DNA of 64,000 nucleotides. Source: Rhizobium sp. CF080. Its GTDB lineage: Bacteria; Pseudomonadota; Alphaproteobacteria; Rhizobiales; Rhizobiaceae. The position numbers were made by a program, and so were the translations under genes. This document shows, in pieces, positions 45,626 through 55,765 of this stretch. How positions within the stretch are numbered: position 1 is the first letter of the stretch; each line of letters starts with the position of its first letter. The notes beneath the pieces were generated by a model. That model saw only the letters and a program-made list of their open reading frames with translations, was not told where the DNA came from and did not search any database. Location: positions 1 through 64,000 of the forward strand of contig NZ_AKKC02000016.1 in NCBI RefSeq assembly GCF_000282095.2, in the 5' to 3' direction.

Positions 45626-46831
45626 ATGCAAAGCAGAGCTCCTTCGCATGCCCTGTCGCTCGGGCTGCTCTCGGCTATCGGGCTTTTCGCCCTCGACATG
45701 TACCTTCCGGCATTGCCGACCATCAGCGCTAACCTCCATGCCGACAGCCATGCGGTGCAGGCGAGCCTGATCTCCTTCTTCGCCGCCATGGCGGTGTCGC
45801 AGATCGCCTATGGCCCCCTCTCCGACATGTTCGGCCGCAAGAAGCCGCTCTATGTCGGCCTCGCACTTTATGTCATCGGGGCGATCGGTTGCGCGCTGTC
45901 GCCGTCGATCGAGTGGCTGATTGCCTTCCGCTTCCTGCAGGGCATGGGCGCCTGCGCCGGCGTCGTCATCTCCCGCGCCATCGTTCGTGACCTGCATACC
46001 GGTCCGGCGGCGGCCCAGCTGATGTCGCGGCTGATGTTGGTGTTCAGCGTCTCGCCGATCCTCGCACCGCTTGCCGGCAGCATCGTCACCGTGTTCGGCG
46101 ACTGGCGGCTGATCTTCTGGGTAATGGTCGGCGCCGGTGCCGTCGGCGCCGTCGTCGCGGTCTTCTTCCTCGAAGAGACCCGCCTGCCAGCCGCACGCAG
46201 CGAAAGCGGCCTCGCCAGCGCGCTCAACTCCTATGGCACGCTGCTCCGGGATCCCTATTATCTCGGGCTGGTGCTGATCGCCTCCTTCGGCATGTCGAGC
46301 TACATGATCTATGTGGCGAATTCGTCCTTCGTGCTGATCGAACATTACGGCCTGTCGCCGACCTTCTACAGCATCGTCTTCTCGTGCAATGCGGTCGCCT
46401 TCATCGGCATGTCGCAGCTGAACGGCTGGCTCTCCCGCAAGATCGGGCTTCGGAAAGTGATCCGCAGCGCGGTATTCGGGTATTCGGCGATGATGGTCCT
46501 GCTGGCGCTGGTCACCTCGCTCGGCATCGACCGCCTCGACGTCATGGCGGCTTTCCTGTTCGGCGGCTACGGCTTCCTCGGCATGATCATCCCGACGGCG
46601 GCGGTGCTGGCGCTCGAACATCACGGCCGGATCGCCGGCACGGCGTCGGCGATGATGGGCACGATCCAGTTCGTGACATCGGCGGTCGTGGTCGGCGTCG
46701 GTGGCATGTTCGTCGACGGCACCTCGCTGCCGATGGTCACGGTCATCGCGGTGTGCTCGGTGATGGTCTTCCTGCTGTCGCTTGCCGTGCTGCGCAGCCC
46801 GCGCGGCGCCATGGCGGCCGCAGCGGAATAA
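45626..46831 (+). CDS. Bcr/CflA-type drug:proton antiporter (MFS)
   Basis: The 401-residue protein is a 12-helix MFS transporter of the DHA1 Bcr/CflA type. The first helix carries LFALDMYLPALPTISANL, typical of this group; motif A, GPLSDMFGRKKPL, follows helix 2. It lies in the inner membrane and would export small hydrophobic compounds in exchange for protons; the substrate is not evident. It is divergent from the TetR gene that probably controls it. A terminator at 46853-46884 follows. Confidence 0.9.
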   Translation: MQSRAPSHALSLGLLSAIGLFALDMYLPALPTISANLHADSHAVQASLISFFAAMAVSQIAYGPLSDMFGRKKPLYVGLALYVIGAIGCALSPSIEWLIAFRFLQGMGACAGVVISRAIVRDLHTGPAAAQLMSRLMLVFSVSPILAPLAGSIVTVFGDWRLIFWVMVGAGAVGAVVAVFFLEETRLPAARSESGLASALNSYGTLLRDPYYLGLVLIASFGMSSYMIYVANSSFVLIEHYGLSPTFYSIVFSCNAVAFIGMSQLNGWLSRKIGLRKVIRSAVFGYSAMMVLLALVTSLGIDRLDVMAAFLFGGYGFLGMIIPTAAVLALEHHGRIAGTASAMMGTIQFVTSAVVVGVGGMFVDGTSLPMVTVIAVCSVMVFLLSLAVLRSPRGAMAAAAE

Positions 46832-46852
46832 TCCCCGCCTTCACTCAATAAA

Positions 46853-46884
46853 AAAGCGGCCGGGTCGCAAGATCCGGCCGCTTT
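46853..46884. terminator. Bidirectional terminator between the efflux gene and prfB
   Basis: An 11-bp perfect stem (46853-46863 with 46874-46884) with a 10-nt loop lies between the convergent efflux gene and prfB, with a T-run on the minus strand and cgttt on the plus strand. Confidence 0.85.
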
Positions 46885-46909
46885 CGTTTGGCATCTTGAT
46901 AGGAAGGCC

Positions 46910-48041
46910 TCAGTCGACGTCGGCGGCGTCGATATCCGGCTTGCCGCTGATGCGGTGGGCGAGTGCCGCTTCCATGAACTCGTTGAGTTCGCCGTCCAGC
47001 ACGTCGTCGGGCGCTGTGCTCGAAACGCCGGTACGCAGGTCCTTCACCAGCTGGTAGGGCTGGAGCACGTAGGATCGGATCTGGTGGCCCCAGCCGATAT
47101 CGGATTTCGAAGCCGCTTCGGCATTTGCCGCTTCCTCGCGCTTCTTCAGCTCGGCCTCGTAGAGACGTGCACGCAGCATGTCCCACGCCTTGGCGCGGTT
47201 CTTGTGCTGCGAACGTTCCTGCTGGCATTGCACGACGATGCCCGACGGGATGTGCGTGATGCGCACTGCCGAGTCGGTCGTGTTGACGTGCTGGCCGCCG
47301 GCGCCCGAAGAACGGTAGGTGTCGATGCGGCAGTCGCTTTCGTTGATCTCGATATTGATCGAGTCGTCGATGACCGGATAGACCCAGATGGACGAGAAGG
47401 ACGTGTGGCGACGGGCGTTGCTGTCATAGGGCGAAATGCGGACCAGGCGGTGGACGCCCGATTCGGTCTTCAGCCAGCCATAGGCATTGTGGCCCTTGAC
47501 GAGGATGGTCGCGGACTTGATGCCCGCTTCTTCGCCGTCATGCACTTCCAGGAGCTCGACCTTGAAGCGCTGGCGTTCGGCCCAGCGGGTGTACATGCGC
47601 AGAAGCATGTTCGCCCAGTCCTGGCTTTCCGTGCCGCCGGCGCCGGAATGGACTTCGACATAGGTATCGTTGCTGTCGGCTTCGCCCGACAGCATGGCCT
47701 CGACCTGGCGCCGGCCGGATTCCGCCTTGAGCGCTTTCAGCGCATCCTCGGCTTCCTTGACGATACCCTCGTCGCCCTCTTCCTCGCCGAGTTCGATGAG
47801 TTCGATATTGTCGTTGAGCTGTTGCTCCATGGCCTTGACGCCATTGATGCCGTCGTCGAGCTGCTGGCGCTCGCGCATCAGCTTCTGCGCCTCGGCGGCA
47901 TCGTTCCAGAGGTTCGGATCCTCTGACTTGTTGTTCAACCAGTCCAGTCGTCTTACCGCCTGATCCCAGTCAAAGATGCCTCCTCAGCAGGCTTATGGCC
48001 TGCTTGATTTCGTCGACTACATTGATGATTTCCGCACGCAT
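46910..48041 (-). CDS. prfB: Peptide chain release factor 2 (programmed +1 frameshift)
   Basis: RF2 recognises UGA and UAA and triggers peptide release through its GGQ loop (SSGAGGQHVNTTDSAVRI). The gene is in two frames: 23 codons from ATG 48041 (MRAEIINVVDEIKQ...RRHL) run into an in-frame TGA at 47972-47970, and a +1 shift on CTT-TGA-C continues DWDQAVRRLDWLNN to 46910, giving 376 residues. The decoding tripeptide reads SPY rather than SPF, a form I recall as common in Alphaproteobacteria. A long frame starting at 47938 is only the second part. Confidence 0.96.
47969..47984 (-). promoter_or_regulatory. prfB +1 frameshift signal
   Basis: On the minus strand an internal Shine-Dalgarno AGGAGG (47984-47979) is followed 3 nt later by CTT TGA C (47975-47969), the canonical slippery site. 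Low RF2 slows reading of UGA and lets the ribosome slip to +1, so RF2 regulates its own synthesis. Confidence 0.92.
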
Positions 48042-48151
48042 GGCGCTTGTTCTTCGCTCTTTGTGTTGGGTTTTAGGTGCCGTGGACATAGTTGCAGCGA
48101 GCCCGGATGTAAAGCCCGGGCCGGCCCGCAGGCCATTCGCGTCCGACGGGA

Positions 48152-50623
48152 TCAGAACAGGCCCGGCATGCCCGAGGTCACAGCCTGCTGCGCCTGGGGC
48201 GAATTGGTGAAGATCTGGTCCTGGGTCATGTATTCGCCGTCGCCGATGACCTGGAAGACGTCGGCCGGGCCGGTGCCGGGCTTGAAGGCTTCGACGATCG
48301 TGTCGGGCTGGCCTTCTCCGGCTGCCATGCCGGTCTTGCGGTTGACGGCGACGAGTTGCATGCCGTCCGGCACATGGAACTTTGCAGCAGGCGTCAGCTT
48401 GGCCGCCTGAGCGAGGAACTCACCGAAAATAGGCGCGGCAAGGCCACCGCCGGTGCCGGCACGGCCGAGCGGCGTCGGCGTGTCGAAGCCGATGTAAAGA
48501 CCCGCAACCAGGTTCGGCGTGAAACCGACGAACCAGGCATCCTTCTCGTCATTGGTGGTGCCGGTCTTGCCGGCGACGTCGCGGTCCTTGACCGGAATCT
48601 TGCCGGCTGCCGTGCCGCGTAGGACGACGCCCTGCATCATCGAGGTGATCTGGTATGCAGTCATCGGGTCGAGAACCTGCTCGCGATTGTCGACGATGCT
48701 CGGTTCTTCCTGGTTGGCCCAGTCATTGGTGTTGCAGCCGTCGCAGGCCCGCTCCTCGTGGCGGAAGATCGTCTTGCCGTAGCGGTCCTGGATACGGTCG
48801 ATGACGGTCGGCTTGATCTGCTTGCCGCCGTTGGCGATGACCGCATAGGCCGAGACCATTCGCATGACCGTCGTTTCGCCGGAACCGAGCGACATGGCAA
48901 GCACCGGCAGCATCTTGTCGTAGATGCCGAAGCGTTCGGCATATTCGGCGACCAGTTCCATGCCCATGTCCTGCGCCAGACGCACGGTCATCTGGTTGCG
49001 GGACTTTTCGATGCCGGTGCGCAGCGTCGAAGGGCCACCCGCCTCGCCGCCGTAGTTTTCCGGCCGCCAGACCTGACCACCGGAGACGATCTCGATCGGA
49101 GCGTCGAGGATGACCGAGGCCGGCGTATAGCCGTTGTCGAGGGCCGCCGAATAGACGAAGGGCTTGAACGACGAACCCGGCTGACGCATTGCCTGGGTGG
49201 CGCGGTTGAATTCGGATTGCGAATAGGAGAAGCCGCCCGCCATCGCGAGAACACGGCCCGTATTCGGGTCCATGGCGACGAAACCACCCTGGACCTTCGG
49301 CGGCTGGCGCAGCCTGTAGGTCTTGGCCTGCGGATTGATCGGCTCCACATAGACGACGTCGCCCGGCTTCAGCACGCCGTCCGGAGATTTCGCCGGCTTG
49401 CGGGTATTGGTCGAATCCCGATAGGCCCATTTCATGTCGTCGGCGTTGATCGTGCCCGTCTCGCGGGCCGCGTCGACCTTGCCGGCCGCATCCGTCGAGG
49501 GCTGCAGGCCGATCGTGGCGGACTTTGCCGAGACCTCGGTCACGACCGCGAGCTTCCATTCCGGCACGTCCGAAAGCGACTTCTGCTTGGCGAGTTCCGG
49601 ACCCCAATCCGAGCTTCCGAGGGCGCCGGTCATCGCGATCTGAGCGAGCGGCCCATGGAAACCGCGGCGCTCGTCATATTCCACCAGGCCGTTCTGAAGG
49701 GCGCTGCGGGCGAAGACCTGAAGGTCGGGATCAAGCGAGGTACGGACCGAGAGACCGCCTTCGTAGAGCGCCTTGTCGCCGTAACGCTCGATGATCTGGC
49801 GGCGGACTTCTTCCGAGAAATAATCCGATGCGAAGACATGGGCGCCAGTGCGGCGCTGCTTGACGCCGAGCGGCTGCTTCTTGGCGTCGTCGGCATCGGG
49901 CTGGGTGATGTAACCATTCTCGGCCATGCGGTCGATGACCCAGTTGCGGCGCTCGAGCGCGGCCTTTTCGCGGCGGAAGGGATGGTAGTTGGCCGGGCCC
50001 TTGGGAAGGGCCGCGAGATAGGCGGCCTCGGCCGTCGTCAGTTCAGTCACCGACTTGTCGAAATACGTGAGTGCCGCGCCGGCAATGCCATAGGAATTCA
50101 GGCCGAAGAAGATCTCGTTCAGGTAGAGTTCGAGAATCTTGTCCTTCGAATAGGTCTGTTCGATGCGGAAGGAAAGGATCGCCTCCTTGACCTTGCGGTC
50201 GATCGTCTGGTCGGCCGAGAGAAGGAAGTTCTTCGCCACCTGCTGGGTGATGGTCGAGGCGCCTTCCGGGCGACGGCCGGAACCAAGGTTCTGGAGGTTC
50301 GAGAGGACGGCGCGCCCAAGCCCCGTGATATCGATGCCGGGATGGCTGTAAAAATTCTTGTCTTCCGCCGACAGGAAGGCAGCCTTGACGCGATCGGGCA
50401 CCGCCTGGATCGGCAGAAAGAGGCGCCGCTCGCGGGCATATTCGGCCATCAGCGCGCCGTTGCCGGCATGAACGCGGGTCGCGACCGGCGGCTCGTAGGA
50501 GGCAAGCACCTCGTAGTTCGGCAAGTCCTTGGTCATCCCGGTGAGGTAGATACCCACGCCGGCGGCCACGACCAGAAACAGGACGCAGGCCAGTCCAAAG
50601 AGATAACCAATCAATCTTACCAT
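48152..50623 (-). CDS. mrcA: Penicillin-binding protein 1A
   Basis: This bifunctional class A enzyme polymerises and cross-links peptidoglycan at the inner membrane. The 823-residue protein has one N-terminal membrane span (about residues 4-28), a GT51 transglycosylase domain with catalytic E87 in SAEDKNFYSHPG and EGASTITQQVAKNF, an OB-like region, and a transpeptidase domain with SxxK (S484-S-F-K487), SRN and KTGTT. It follows the amidase by 255 nt on the same strand, a cell-wall pair. Confidence 0.95.
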   Translation of the reverse strand: MVRLIGYLFGLACVLFLVVAAGVGIYLTGMTKDLPNYEVLASYEPPVATRVHAGNGALMAEYARERRLFLPIQAVPDRVKAAFLSAEDKNFYSHPGIDITGLGRAVLSNLQNLGSGRRPEGASTITQQVAKNFLLSADQTIDRKVKEAILSFRIEQTYSKDKILELYLNEIFFGLNSYGIAGAALTYFDKSVTELTTAEAAYLAALPKGPANYHPFRREKAALERRNWVIDRMAENGYITQPDADDAKKQPLGVKQRRTGAHVFASDYFSEEVRRQIIERYGDKALYEGGLSVRTSLDPDLQVFARSALQNGLVEYDERRGFHGPLAQIAMTGALGSSDWGPELAKQKSLSDVPEWKLAVVTEVSAKSATIGLQPSTDAAGKVDAARETGTINADDMKWAYRDSTNTRKPAKSPDGVLKPGDVVYVEPINPQAKTYRLRQPPKVQGGFVAMDPNTGRVLAMAGGFSYSQSEFNRATQAMRQPGSSFKPFVYSAALDNGYTPASVILDAPIEIVSGGQVWRPENYGGEAGGPSTLRTGIEKSRNQMTVRLAQDMGMELVAEYAERFGIYDKMLPVLAMSLGSGETTVMRMVSAYAVIANGGKQIKPTVIDRIQDRYGKTIFRHEERACDGCNTNDWANQEEPSIVDNREQVLDPMTAYQITSMMQGVVLRGTAAGKIPVKDRDVAGKTGTTNDEKDAWFVGFTPNLVAGLYIGFDTPTPLGRAGTGGGLAAPIFGEFLAQAAKLTPAAKFHVPDGMQLVAVNRKTGMAAGEGQPDTIVEAFKPGTGPADVFQVIGDGEYMTQDQIFTNSPQAQQAVTSGMPGLF

Positions 50624-50878
50624 ATCGGAGCTACCGTTCAGCTTTCATTCGGCGCGTGAAACGCACCATCGCATGGTTAGAGGCGTTTTGCACGGTGATT
50701 GCACCAGCGCAAGGCGAAAGCGGATCAATTGCCCCTCGTCCATTGCCCCTGACAATCCTCGAGTAACCGCCCGAATGTGAGTAAAATAGGGCTCTTAACT
50801 GCAATTTCCGGTAACCGGCCTCCCCCGCGCAATATTCGCCGGCGCCTGTGGCACCGGCGCCACGCGCGTCAGGCAGAA

Positions 50879-52126
50879 TCAGCCGCCGTTCGCCACCGCA
50901 CGGTCACGATAACGCCTGATCGCGTCGACCATGCGATCGATCACCTTCGAGCGCCACGACTCATCCAGAAGCAGCTTTTCATCCTCGGCATTGGACAGGA
51001 AGCCGAGCTCCAGAAGCACGGACGGAATGTCCGGTGCGCGCAGAACCTGGAAACCCGCATAACGATGAGGATTGTTGATGAGCCCGATCTGCCCTTCGAA
51101 GGATTCGACGACATTGCTCGCGAGCGCGATCGAAAACGCCTGAGTCTCGCGCCGGGTCAGGTCGAGCAGGATATCGGCGACTTCGGGCGGGCCGCTCTGG
51201 AGCGTGTAGCCGGCGAGTTCGTCGGACAGGTTTTCACGGGTGGCGAGATTTTCGGCCATGCGGTCGGAGGCCTTGTCCGACAGCGTATAAACGGTCGCGC
51301 CACGGATATCCTTCTGGCCGAGCGTATCGGCGTGCAGGGATACGAAAAGATCGGCGTGCCCCTGGCGGGCGAGCGTCACGCGCTCGGAGAGCGACAGGAA
51401 GGTGTCGTCATCGCGGGTCAGGAAGGCCTTGATGCCGTCGAGCTTGTTCAATCGTTCGGCAAGCGTCTTGGCGAAGGCGAGCGTGATGGTCTTTTCCGAG
51501 GTCTTGGTGGCCGCCCCGGTGGCACCGGCGTCGATCCCGCCATGCCCGGCATCGACCGCAACGGTGAAGACATTGTCCTTCTCGGCCATCGCAAGCGGGT
51601 CGGGAGCGGCGGCGCGCGGCGTCGCCCAGCTCTGGGTCTTCACCAGATCGGCGAAAACCTCCTTGGAGGCCATTTCCGCATCGAGCACCAGACGAAAGCT
51701 GCCGTTGTCGTTCGACTGAACCTCGGCGATCGACAATTTCACCGGCCTCTTGGCGGTCAGCACGATGCGGGCGCTCGACTCGCCCATCGTGCCGTAGCGT
51801 ATATCTTTAAAGAGGCCTCGCGCGGACAGATCCTCGGCAGGAAAGCCGAAGGCGGTCGCCGGGAGGTCGACGATCACCCGTTCAGGCGCGGCAACGTAAT
51901 GGACGGAGAATTCCGGTTTCTTCTCGAAATCGATGACGATCCGGGTGCGCGCCTCGTCGCCGGCGACGCGCGCACTGAAGGCGAGAAGCGGTGGCTGCGG
52001 CGTGGCGCGAACGGCCGTGGGGGGAAGAGTTGCGACGAAGCATATCAGAAGGAGAAGCGCGTAACCGATTCGCGCAAAAAACCGCGGCCGGGTTCCACCG
52101 CAGGTCGTCGCCGCCCTCGCCTTCAC
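50879..52126 (-). CDS. N-acetylmuramoyl-L-alanine amidase (AmiC-like)
   Basis: The enzyme cuts the bond between muramic acid and the peptide stem during cell separation. It has an N-terminal signal segment (GYALLLLICFVATLPPTAVRA), an AMIN domain (about residues 50-150) and a C-terminal Amidase_3 domain with zinc-site motifs DAGHGGIDAG, SLHADTL and LELGFLSN. The GTG at 52126 with GAGG upstream is chosen (415 residues); a TTG at 52156 is possible. The mrcA gene lies 255 nt downstream. Confidence 0.9.
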   Translation of the reverse strand: MKARAATTCGGTRPRFFARIGYALLLLICFVATLPPTAVRATPQPPLLAFSARVAGDEARTRIVIDFEKKPEFSVHYVAAPERVIVDLPATAFGFPAEDLSARGLFKDIRYGTMGESSARIVLTAKRPVKLSIAEVQSNDNGSFRLVLDAEMASKEVFADLVKTQSWATPRAAAPDPLAMAEKDNVFTVAVDAGHGGIDAGATGAATKTSEKTITLAFAKTLAERLNKLDGIKAFLTRDDDTFLSLSERVTLARQGHADLFVSLHADTLGQKDIRGATVYTLSDKASDRMAENLATRENLSDELAGYTLQSGPPEVADILLDLTRRETQAFSIALASNVVESFEGQIGLINNPHRYAGFQVLRAPDIPSVLLELGFLSNAEDEKLLLDESWRSKVIDRMVDAIRRYRDRAVANGG

Positions 52127-52156
52127 ATCCGCCCTCAAAACGCCACTCGCATTCAA

Positions 52157-52754
52157 AGCCCCGCCGCAATCGCGCTACCCGCATCAAAGTGCCCATTTTA
52201 GAAGGCATTTGCACGTCAAAAGATGCGAATCATCCGCCCATTCCCTGCCATCCATAAGGCGTCTAATTCCATCGAGAATATGGCAAACTTGGCTTTTCCC
52301 TTGCTATTGTGACAGATAAACCATACAACGCGCATGAGGGTTAAAGTGTTGACGGGATAGTCTGCCGATAGGCTGGCCAGCCTCCAAGGACCTGGCGCCG
52401 GAGACCGACAGTCATCCGCCGTCGTTACACTTTATCCTGATACTCGATCCAACCGGCGGTGGCCGGAATAGTACCGGGTGGCATGTGCCACCCACCGCTC
52501 ACGCGGAGCACATTCATCGGGCCCTTAAGGGCCTATGGTATCGTCATTCTCGTTTGGTTTTTGATGTCGCGGCACAATTTTCAGAACCTGGAGAGACCGA
52601 GGGAGCAATGCTCCCCGTCATCTTTCCGGTTGCCGTCACAACCGCGCCCGACGGGAACATCTTTATCCGGCGCAACGACCGCATTGCATGACGGGCCTGT
52701 CCTTGTGGCAGCCTTTTCTGCACTCCCCCGGCGGCGCCGAGGAGCAGAATTTCA
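52157..52754 (+). promoter_or_regulatory. Long rne leader with perfect palindromes
   Basis: This 598-nt gap has no gene. A possible promoter is ttgcta (52301-52306) with tacaac (52324-52329) 17 nt later, giving a leader of about 420 nt. In it are the perfect palindromes aggctggccagcct (52370-52383) and ggcccttaagggcc (52520-52533), and the hairpin gggtggca-tg-tgccaccc (52476-52493). Escherichia coli rne is autoregulated through leader hairpins cut by RNase E; a similar role here is inference. Confidence 0.5.
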
Positions 52755-55745
52755 ATGGCAGACAAAATGCTTATCGACGCGTCTCACGAAGAGGAGACGC
52801 GCGTAGTTGTCGTTCGCGGTAACCGGATCGAGGAGTTCGATTTCGAATCGCAGCATAAGAAACAGATACGCGGCAATATCTATCTGGCGAAGGTGACGAG
52901 GGTCGAACCCTCACTGCAGGCCGCTTTCGTCGACTACGGCGGGAACCGTCACGGCTTCCTCGCCTTTGCCGAAATCCATCCCGATTATTATCAGATCCCG
53001 CTTGCCGACCGTCAGGCGCTGATGCAGCAGGAAGCCGAGGATCAGCGCAAGATCGCTGAAGCCGAGGCGGCCGATCCGGTTGTCGATCTCGCCAACGAGG
53101 ATCAGCCGGATATCGGCATCGCTGCGCCGGCACCCGCCGCCGAGCCCACAAGCGAAGCTGGCGCCGAAGCCGCAGAGGCCGCTCCGGTCGAAGCGGTCGC
53201 CGTCGAAGAAGAAGCCGAAAAGCCGAAAGCCAAGCCCAAGCGCAGCCGCGCCCGCAAGAAGCCGGCCGAAGAGGCGCCCGCTGCAGAAGCCGCCGCAGCC
53301 GAGGTCGAGACCGCCGCCGCCGAGAACAATGATGAAGACGGTTCGACGCCCGGCGAAATGGCCGCAATGGTCGAGACCGATTCGATCTCGGAAGATGTCG
53401 ATGCCCGCCGCGGTGGCCGCGGCGACGATTTCGACGATGATGACGACGACGACAATCACGAGAAGGAAGTGATCGAGTCGGTCGGCGCCGAAGACGCGAT
53501 GGAAGAGGTTCCGGACCGCGTCGTGCGCAAGCCGCGCAAGCAGTACCGCATCCAGGAAGTCATCAAGCGCCGCCAGATCCTGCTCGTGCAGGTCGCCAAG
53601 GAAGAGCGCGGCAACAAGGGCGCTGCTCTCACCACCTATCTTTCGCTCGCCGGCCGTTATTCCGTGCTGATGCCGAACACGGCGCGCGGCGGCGGCATTT
53701 CCCGCAAGATCACCCAGCCGCAGGACCGCAAGCGCCTCAAGGAAATCGCCCGCGAGCTCGACGTGCCGCAGGGCATGGGCGTGATCCTGCGCACCGCCGG
53801 TGCCAACCGCACTCGCGTCGAGGTCAAGCGCGACTTCGAATACCTGATGCGCCTGTGGGAAAACGTCCGCACGCTGACGCTGAACTCCACCGCGCCGTGC
53901 CTCGTCTATGAAGAAGGTTCGCTGATCAAGCGCTCGATCCGCGACCTCTACAACAAGGACATTTCCGAGATCATCGTGTCCGGCGAAGAAGGCTATCGTG
54001 AAGCGAAAGACTTCATGAAGATGCTGATGCCGAGCCATGCCAAGGTGGTCCAGCCCTATCGCGACCTGCATCCGATCTTTGCCCGCTCGGGCATCGAGGC
54101 GCAGCTCGACCGCATGCTGCAGCCGCAGGTGACGCTGAAGTCCGGCGGCTACCTGATCATGAACCAGACGGAAGCGCTCGTCGCCATCGACGTCAACTCC
54201 GGCCGCTCGACCCGCGAGCATTCGATCGAGGAAACGGCGCTCCAGACCAATCTGGAAGCGGCGGAAGAAGTCGCCCGCCAGCTTCGCCTGCGCGACTTGG
54301 CCGGCCTGATCGTCATCGACTTCATCGACATGGAAGAAAAGCGCAACAACCGCGCCGTCGAGAAGAAGCTGAAGGATTGCCTGAAGAACGACCGCGCCCG
54401 CATCCAGGTCGGCCGCATCTCGCATTTCGGCCTGCTCGAAATGTCGCGCCAGCGCATTCGCGCCTCGGTTCTCGAATCGACGACGCAGATCTGCACCCAT
54501 TGCGGCGGCACCGGTCATGTGCGCTCGCAGTCGTCGGTCGCCCTGCATGTGCTGCGCGGCGTCGAGGAATACCTGCTCAAGAACACCACGCATGACATCA
54601 CCGTGCGCACCACGCCGGAAATCGCGCTTTATCTCCTGAACCACAAGCGCAGCAGCATTGTCGATTACGAGAACCGCTTCGGCGTCTCGATCTTCATCGA
54701 ATCGGATGTCAGCATCGGCTCCAGCCACTTCGCGATCGATCGCGGCGAGCCGGTCGAAAACCCGGTCAAGATCGAAAGCCTGATGCAGTTCGCTGCCATT
54801 CCCGTCGAAGAAGATGATGACGACATCATCATCGAGGCAGACGAGGAAGAAGAGGAAGAGATCGTTGCTTCGTCGCAGCCGGCCGCTGCCAATGCCGAGC
54901 GCGCCCAGCAGCAGGGCGACGACCAGAACGGCCGCAAGCGCAAGCGCCGCCGGCGTCGGCGCAACCGCGGCGGCGAGCGGGGCGGAGACGCCCAGACCGC
55001 CCAGGGCGGCAATGACGACATGGCCGATGGCGACGAGGACGGCGACGAAGGCGAGGACGATGTTTCCGAAGCCGGAGAAGCACCCGACGCAACGGTTGCC
55101 TCCGACGCGGACTCGGACGAGAACAACCGCCGCAAGCGCCGCCGTCGCGGCAAGCGCGGCGGCCGTCGCAACCGCACCGGTGAGGACGGACAGGAGTTGA
55201 GCGCTTCGGAAGACGGCGAAGCAGCCGATGACGATGCGTCCGACGAAGACGATGACGCTGCAGCGGTGATTCCGGCAGCAGCAGCAGCAGCCGTAGCCCC
55301 TGAAGACTTGGCCGTCGAGGCCGTGGCTGTTCCCGCCGAAGCGGAAGCCGCACCTGCCGGCAAGGCGGACGCCAAGCCCCGCCGTTCGCGTCGTGGCAAG
55401 GCGGCGACTGCGGCCGACGTCCCGGCTGCGGAAGAGGCCCCGGTGGCTGTCGCCGCTCCGGCTCCGGTGGAAGCCGTGGTCGAGCAGGTCGAAGCCGCAC
55501 TCGGCGAAGAGCCGAAGGCTGGCGAGGTTGCTCCCGCTGCGGAAGCTCCCGTCGAGGAAGCGGCGGTGGCTGAGCAGGCCGATGCCGGCGACGTGAAACC
55601 GGCTCGTGCCAACCGCGCGTCGAACATCTCTTCTTCCGCCGAGGCGGTGGTGAAGAGTTCCGATCCGGCGGCTGCGCCCGAGGCCGAAGGCGACCCGTCG
55701 AAGCCCAAGAAGGCCGGCTGGTGGCAGCGCCGCGGTTTCTTCTGA
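52755..55745 (+). CDS. rne: Ribonuclease E
   Basis: RNase E starts mRNA decay and processes rRNA and tRNA. The 996-residue protein has an S1 domain (residues about 35-300) split by an acidic, low-complexity insertion (about 95-255), as in other Alphaproteobacteria. Catalytic aspartates are D479 (VAIDVNSGR) and D522 (LIVIDFIDM); the zinc link is C580-x2-C583. The C-terminal half is disordered with arginine- and acid-rich blocks and ends GWWQRRGFF; in Caulobacter a GWW-type end binds polynucleotide phosphorylase. A terminator follows at 55766-55797. Confidence 0.97.
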   Translation: MADKMLIDASHEEETRVVVVRGNRIEEFDFESQHKKQIRGNIYLAKVTRVEPSLQAAFVDYGGNRHGFLAFAEIHPDYYQIPLADRQALMQQEAEDQRKIAEAEAADPVVDLANEDQPDIGIAAPAPAAEPTSEAGAEAAEAAPVEAVAVEEEAEKPKAKPKRSRARKKPAEEAPAAEAAAAEVETAAAENNDEDGSTPGEMAAMVETDSISEDVDARRGGRGDDFDDDDDDDNHEKEVIESVGAEDAMEEVPDRVVRKPRKQYRIQEVIKRRQILLVQVAKEERGNKGAALTTYLSLAGRYSVLMPNTARGGGISRKITQPQDRKRLKEIARELDVPQGMGVILRTAGANRTRVEVKRDFEYLMRLWENVRTLTLNSTAPCLVYEEGSLIKRSIRDLYNKDISEIIVSGEEGYREAKDFMKMLMPSHAKVVQPYRDLHPIFARSGIEAQLDRMLQPQVTLKSGGYLIMNQTEALVAIDVNSGRSTREHSIEETALQTNLEAAEEVARQLRLRDLAGLIVIDFIDMEEKRNNRAVEKKLKDCLKNDRARIQVGRISHFGLLEMSRQRIRASVLESTTQICTHCGGTGHVRSQSSVALHVLRGVEEYLLKNTTHDITVRTTPEIALYLLNHKRSSIVDYENRFGVSIFIESDVSIGSSHFAIDRGEPVENPVKIESLMQFAAIPVEEDDDDIIIEADEEEEEEIVASSQPAAANAERAQQQGDDQNGRKRKRRRRRRNRGGERGGDAQTAQGGNDDMADGDEDGDEGEDDVSEAGEAPDATVASDADSDENNRRKRRRRGKRGGRRNRTGEDGQELSASEDGEAADDDASDEDDDAAAVIPAAAAAAVAPEDLAVEAVAVPAEAEAAPAGKADAKPRRSRRGKAATAADVPAAEEAPVAVAAPAPVEAVVEQVEAALGEEPKAGEVAPAAEAPVEEAAVAEQADAGDVKPARANRASNISSSAEAVVKSSDPAAAPEAEGDPSKPKKAGWWQRRGFF

Positions 55746-55765
55746 GCCGACTGACAATCGATGAG

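Noticed and set aside
53101..53460. Aspartate and alanine repeats in rne as a DNA repeat or CRISPR-like array
   Set aside because: They are codon-level low complexity in the acidic S1 insertion, not a nucleotide repeat with spacers.
52911..55757. A 948-codon open frame on the minus strand opposite rne
   Set aside because: It mirrors the repetitive acidic and alanine-rich parts of rne; low complexity without motifs.
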